Source of the DNA: an uncultured Eubacterium sp.
GTDB lineage: Bacteria; Bacillota; Clostridia; Lachnospirales; Lachnospiraceae
Length of the DNA: 16,242 nucleotides
Assembly: GCA_902475415.1 (NCBI GenBank)
Contig: CABRZK010000020.1
Location: forward strand, 1-16,242
Direction of reading: 5' to 3'
Below, piece after piece: positions 13,722-16,242 of this stretch. The first letter of the stretch is position 1. Each line of letters begins with the position of its first letter. The notes beneath the pieces were generated by a model that saw only the letters and a program-made list of their open reading frames with translations, ran no database searches and had not been told where the DNA came from. Position numbers and translations under genes: made by a program.

Positions 13722-16242
13722 ATGGCACAAGACTTGCGAAAAGTAAATGACATAGAGTCATTGATGATTTATTTTTCAGAAAAGTTGGGCTGGGCTATCG
13801 CCCCGGATGATTACTACGATATTGATGATATTACATATGATTTCGATGCAGCAGACCTGGGATTGAAAGAAGAGGTCTTTGCAAAAATAACATCACTAAA
13901 ACAGTTGCGACCATTGGTAGATGACCAGCGCTGGGGTATCTTTTTCGTAAATTTTGAGAGCAACCGCTTTGAAGTATCTGCATTAAGAAAAATTCTTTCT
14001 GGTTTGATTCCTGCACGACGTAATGCGGATCATGTAGTTTGGGACAAAAAAGACTTGTTATTTCTTTGCATTTGGGGCGAGCGGAATAAGGTTACCATTG
14101 GAGCTGCTCATTTTGAAGATAGTGAAAAGGGACTACCTCAGATTAAGATGATATCTTGCGCACCAGCTGTTGAGGACTTTACTCAAATCAAAGTCTTTGA
14201 ACAGCGTCTTGCTAAACTTGCTTGGCCAAAGGATCCTACTGATGACGAGGCATGGCATGATGCTTGGGCTTCTGCCTTTACTACACGTTATCGCCAGACG
14301 ATACAGGATGCCCATACCCTTACTATTCGCTTGGCTGAAGAGGCTCAAAATATTCGGAATCGTATTCTATCTACATTAGGAATTGAAACGGAAAATGGAT
14401 ATGTACATCTTTTGTATAATAAATTTAAAGAAACACTTGTGCATGATATGACGGAAAAGCAGTTTGCAGATATGTATGCACAAACTGTGGTTTATGGTCT
14501 TTTCTCAGCAAGATGTATGGATAAGACTCAAGATGACTTTAATGCAACAGAGGCTGTAGAATGTATTCCGAATACGAATCCTTTTCTTAAAAGTTTGTTA
14601 CAAGAGTGCTTGGGTTCTAGTAATTCTAAGAGTAAACTCTCTTTTGACGAATTGGAAGTAGGCAATATTATAGATTTGCTTCTTCATACAAAGACAGACT
14701 CTATTATTGCTGATTTTAACAGGCAGACAGGTGGTGGACGTGAAGACCCTGTAATCCATTTCTATGAGGAATTTCTTTCTGAGTATGATAAGACTCAAAA
14801 GGTTCAGCGTGGTGTTTATTATACACCGCAGCCGGTAGTTAATTTTATTGTCCGGGCTGTTGATGATATCTTGAAAAATAAATTTAATGTACTGGATGGA
14901 TTAGCATCTACAGGCACAAAAACTATAAAAGTTTATCGTGATTCAAAACGAAGAATAGATGGTTTTATCAGAACTGTTGAAGATCAAGAAATAGTACCTG
15001 CAATTCAAATTCTTGATCCTGCAACAGGAACTGGTACTTTCCTGCGTCAAACTATACTTCAGATTTATCAAAATTTTTGTGATGTTCGTAAAGGCCAATC
15101 AAAGGATTCAATCCTAGCTGAATGGAATGCTTATGTTCCCGAACATCTTTTACCACGTTTGAATGGTTTTGAACTTATGATGGCTCCATATGCCGTTGCA
15201 CATATGAAACTAGCAATGGTTCTGAAAGATACAGGGTATCGATTTGATAGTGATGAACGTTTGAGAGTGTTTCTTACTAACACTCTTGAAAAGCCCGGAA
15301 ATTCTGAAGCACAATTGTCTTTATGGGAAGATCCACTTGCTTTTGAGTCAGTATCAGCTAATGCTGCAAAAAAAAATTCTGGAATTAATATTGTACTTGG
15401 AAATCCTCCTTATAGTGGGATTTCATCAAATAGTGGTAAATGGATTACTTCAATGATTGAGGACTACAAGTACATTAATGGAGTATATTTTGGTGAACGC
15501 AAACATTGGTTGCAGGATGATTATGTTAAATTTATTCGTTTTGGCGAAAGAGTTATTGAAAAAAGTAGCAATGGTATTCTCGCTTTTATCAATAATCATG
15601 CATTTTTAGACAATCCAACATTCAGATGTATGAGATGGCATTTACTAAATACATTTGATGAAATTTACATTATTGACCTACATGGTAATGTAATGAAAAA
15701 AGAAGTAGCTCCTAATGGAGAAAAAGACGAAAATGTATTTGATATTCAACAGGGGGTATCTATCAATCTTTTTGTTAAGAACAGCACACGAAATAAAGGA
15801 ATTGCACATGTTTATCACACTGATTTTTTTGGAAAGCGTTCAGATAAGTATGACATGCTCAATTCTTTGAAGATTGGTGAAATTTCATGGACATCACTTG
15901 AACCTAATGAACCTTTCTATTTTTTCATTCCTCGCAATGAACGAAATAGAGCATCTTATGAAAAAGGGTTTTCTATACAAGAACTTATGCCTGAGCATAC
16001 CACGGGTGTTGTTACTGCGCGAGATGGATTAGTTGTAGCAAAAAAACCTGAAGAGTTATTAGATAGGATTAATTTTTTTACAGATCCTGACAAAACGGAT
16101 GATCAAGTTCGTGCACACTTTTTTGGTAATAAAAAAGCCGGTAAGTACTTACCAGGTGATTCGCGAGGATGGAGTCTATCGGCGGCACGTGAAAAAATCA
16201 AAGACTTTTTAAAGGAAAAGCTGGGTGTGACAGATGAAGAAT
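13722..16242 (+). CDS. Type ISP-like N6-adenine DNA methyltransferase, runs off the window
   Basis: The frame is open for 840 codons from ATG 13722 to the last base with no stop, so the gene is partial at its 3' end. Residues 1-360 form a helical region like the coupler of type ISP enzymes. The methyltransferase core follows: RGVYYTPQPVVNFIVRAV (363-380), SAM motif I DPATGTGTFL (432-441), LNGFELMMAPYAVAHMKLAM, and the catalytic motif IV NPPY (561-564), which marks an amino-group (N6-adenine) methylase. KWITSMIEDYK and NNHAFLDNPTFR are also typical of the ISP family. The region after about 700 should be the target-recognition domain. No nuclease or helicase motif is present; these are in the preceding gene. 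AAGGAGGTG (13707-13715) overlaps the helicase stop, giving tight translational coupling. Confidence 0.88.
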   Translation, partial: MAQDLRKVNDIESLMIYFSEKLGWAIAPDDYYDIDDITYDFDAADLGLKEEVFAKITSLKQLRPLVDDQRWGIFFVNFESNRFEVSALRKILSGLIPARRNADHVVWDKKDLLFLCIWGERNKVTIGAAHFEDSEKGLPQIKMISCAPAVEDFTQIKVFEQRLAKLAWPKDPTDDEAWHDAWASAFTTRYRQTIQDAHTLTIRLAEEAQNIRNRILSTLGIETENGYVHLLYNKFKETLVHDMTEKQFADMYAQTVVYGLFSARCMDKTQDDFNATEAVECIPNTNPFLKSLLQECLGSSNSKSKLSFDELEVGNIIDLLLHTKTDSIIADFNRQTGGGREDPVIHFYEEFLSEYDKTQKVQRGVYYTPQPVVNFIVRAVDDILKNKFNVLDGLASTGTKTIKVYRDSKRRIDGFIRTVEDQEIVPAIQILDPATGTGTFLRQTILQIYQNFCDVRKGQSKDSILAEWNAYVPEHLLPRLNGFELMMAPYAVAHMKLAMVLKDTGYRFDSDERLRVFLTNTLEKPGNSEAQLSLWEDPLAFESVSANAAKKNSGINIVLGNPPYSGISSNSGKWITSMIEDYKYINGVYFGERKHWLQDDYVKFIRFGERVIEKSSNGILAFINNHAFLDNPTFRCMRWHLLNTFDEIYIIDLHGNVMKKEVAPNGEKDENVFDIQQGVSINLFVKNSTRNKGIAHVYHTDFFGKRSDKYDMLNSLKIGEISWTSLEPNEPFYFFIPRNERNRASYEKGFSIQELMPEHTTGVVTARDGLVVAKKPEELLDRINFFTDPDKTDDQVRAHFFGNKKAGKYLPGDSRGWSLSAAREKIKDFLKEKLGVTDEE

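Larger units (their letters stand above)
9986..16242. mobile_element. Left part of an inserted genomic island carrying a defence-like gene pair
   Basis: The boundary is set by the abrupt end of tadA homology at about 9985. To the right, sequence becomes AT-rich and then carries genes unrelated to the Tad locus, with different codon habits (many CGT/CGC arginines in the helicase, much AT-ending usage in the methyltransferase). No integrase, transposase or terminal repeat is visible in the 6.25 kb present; the right end is outside the window. A deletion or rearrangement bringing an unrelated locus here would look the same from this end. Confidence 0.6.

Noticed and set aside
13151..13753. Minus-strand open frame of 200 codons across the helicase 3' end
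   Set aside because: It covers the coupled junction of two well-supported plus-strand genes and has no recognisable domain.
10613..16242. DISARM or BREX assignment for the gene pair
   Set aside because: Neither DrmA/DrmB nor BrxL/PglZ-type genes are visible, and the helicase-PLD fusion plus ISP-like methylase does not match their core sets; the window ends too early to exclude more genes.
1..16242. CRISPR array, rRNA or tRNA genes
   Set aside because: No regularly spaced repeats and no tRNA-like cloverleaf or rRNA sequence were seen on reading the window.

Overview
The window looks like chromosome from a low-to-mid GC anaerobic Bacillota, most likely a Lachnospiraceae-type gut Clostridia. 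This is inferred from strong AGGAGG ribosome binding sites, clean TTGACA/TATAAT-type promoters, a BofA-like protein next to a Gram-positive Tad pilus locus, and a Clostridia-type small protein of unknown function. It is not proven by any marker gene here.

Region 1 (1-2950) is a drug-efflux and vitamin B12 regulatory module. A MATE transporter on the minus strand is divergent from a plus-strand transcript that begins with a consensus promoter, a cobalamin (B12) riboswitch and an intrinsic terminator. That transcript then encodes a TetR-type repressor and a nine-cysteine 'Cys-rich small domain' protein. If the TetR protein represses the MATE gene, the riboswitch would make efflux rise with B12.

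Region 2 (2950-7150) is conserved housekeeping DNA: a small unknown protein, a METTL25/Methyltransf_32-type SAM methyltransferase, and a translationally coupled 710-residue membrane-anchored, probably extracytoplasmic, protein of unknown function. Strong terminators separate these units.

Region 3 (7200-9985) is the start of a Tad (tight adherence / type IVc pilus) operon: a BofA-like membrane protein, the prepilin peptidase TadV/CpaA (GTG start, own promoter candidate), the TadZ/CpaE-like ATPase with a degenerate Walker A (GTG start), and the secretion ATPase TadA/CpaF. The last gene is cut off in the middle of its conserved core.

Region 4 (about 9986-16242) is foreign DNA that begins exactly where tadA stops making sense. 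It opens with an AT-rich palindrome and about 600 bases of poorly coding AT-rich DNA. It then carries a tightly coupled pair: a 1031-residue PLD-nuclease + SNF2-family helicase, and a large adenine methyltransferase of the type ISP restriction-modification family that stays open through the end of the window (at least 840 residues). Together they look like a type ISP restriction enzyme split into two polypeptides, a likely phage-defence system on an island that has disrupted the pilus motor gene. The far end of the island, any integrase and the rest of the tad operon lie outside the window.
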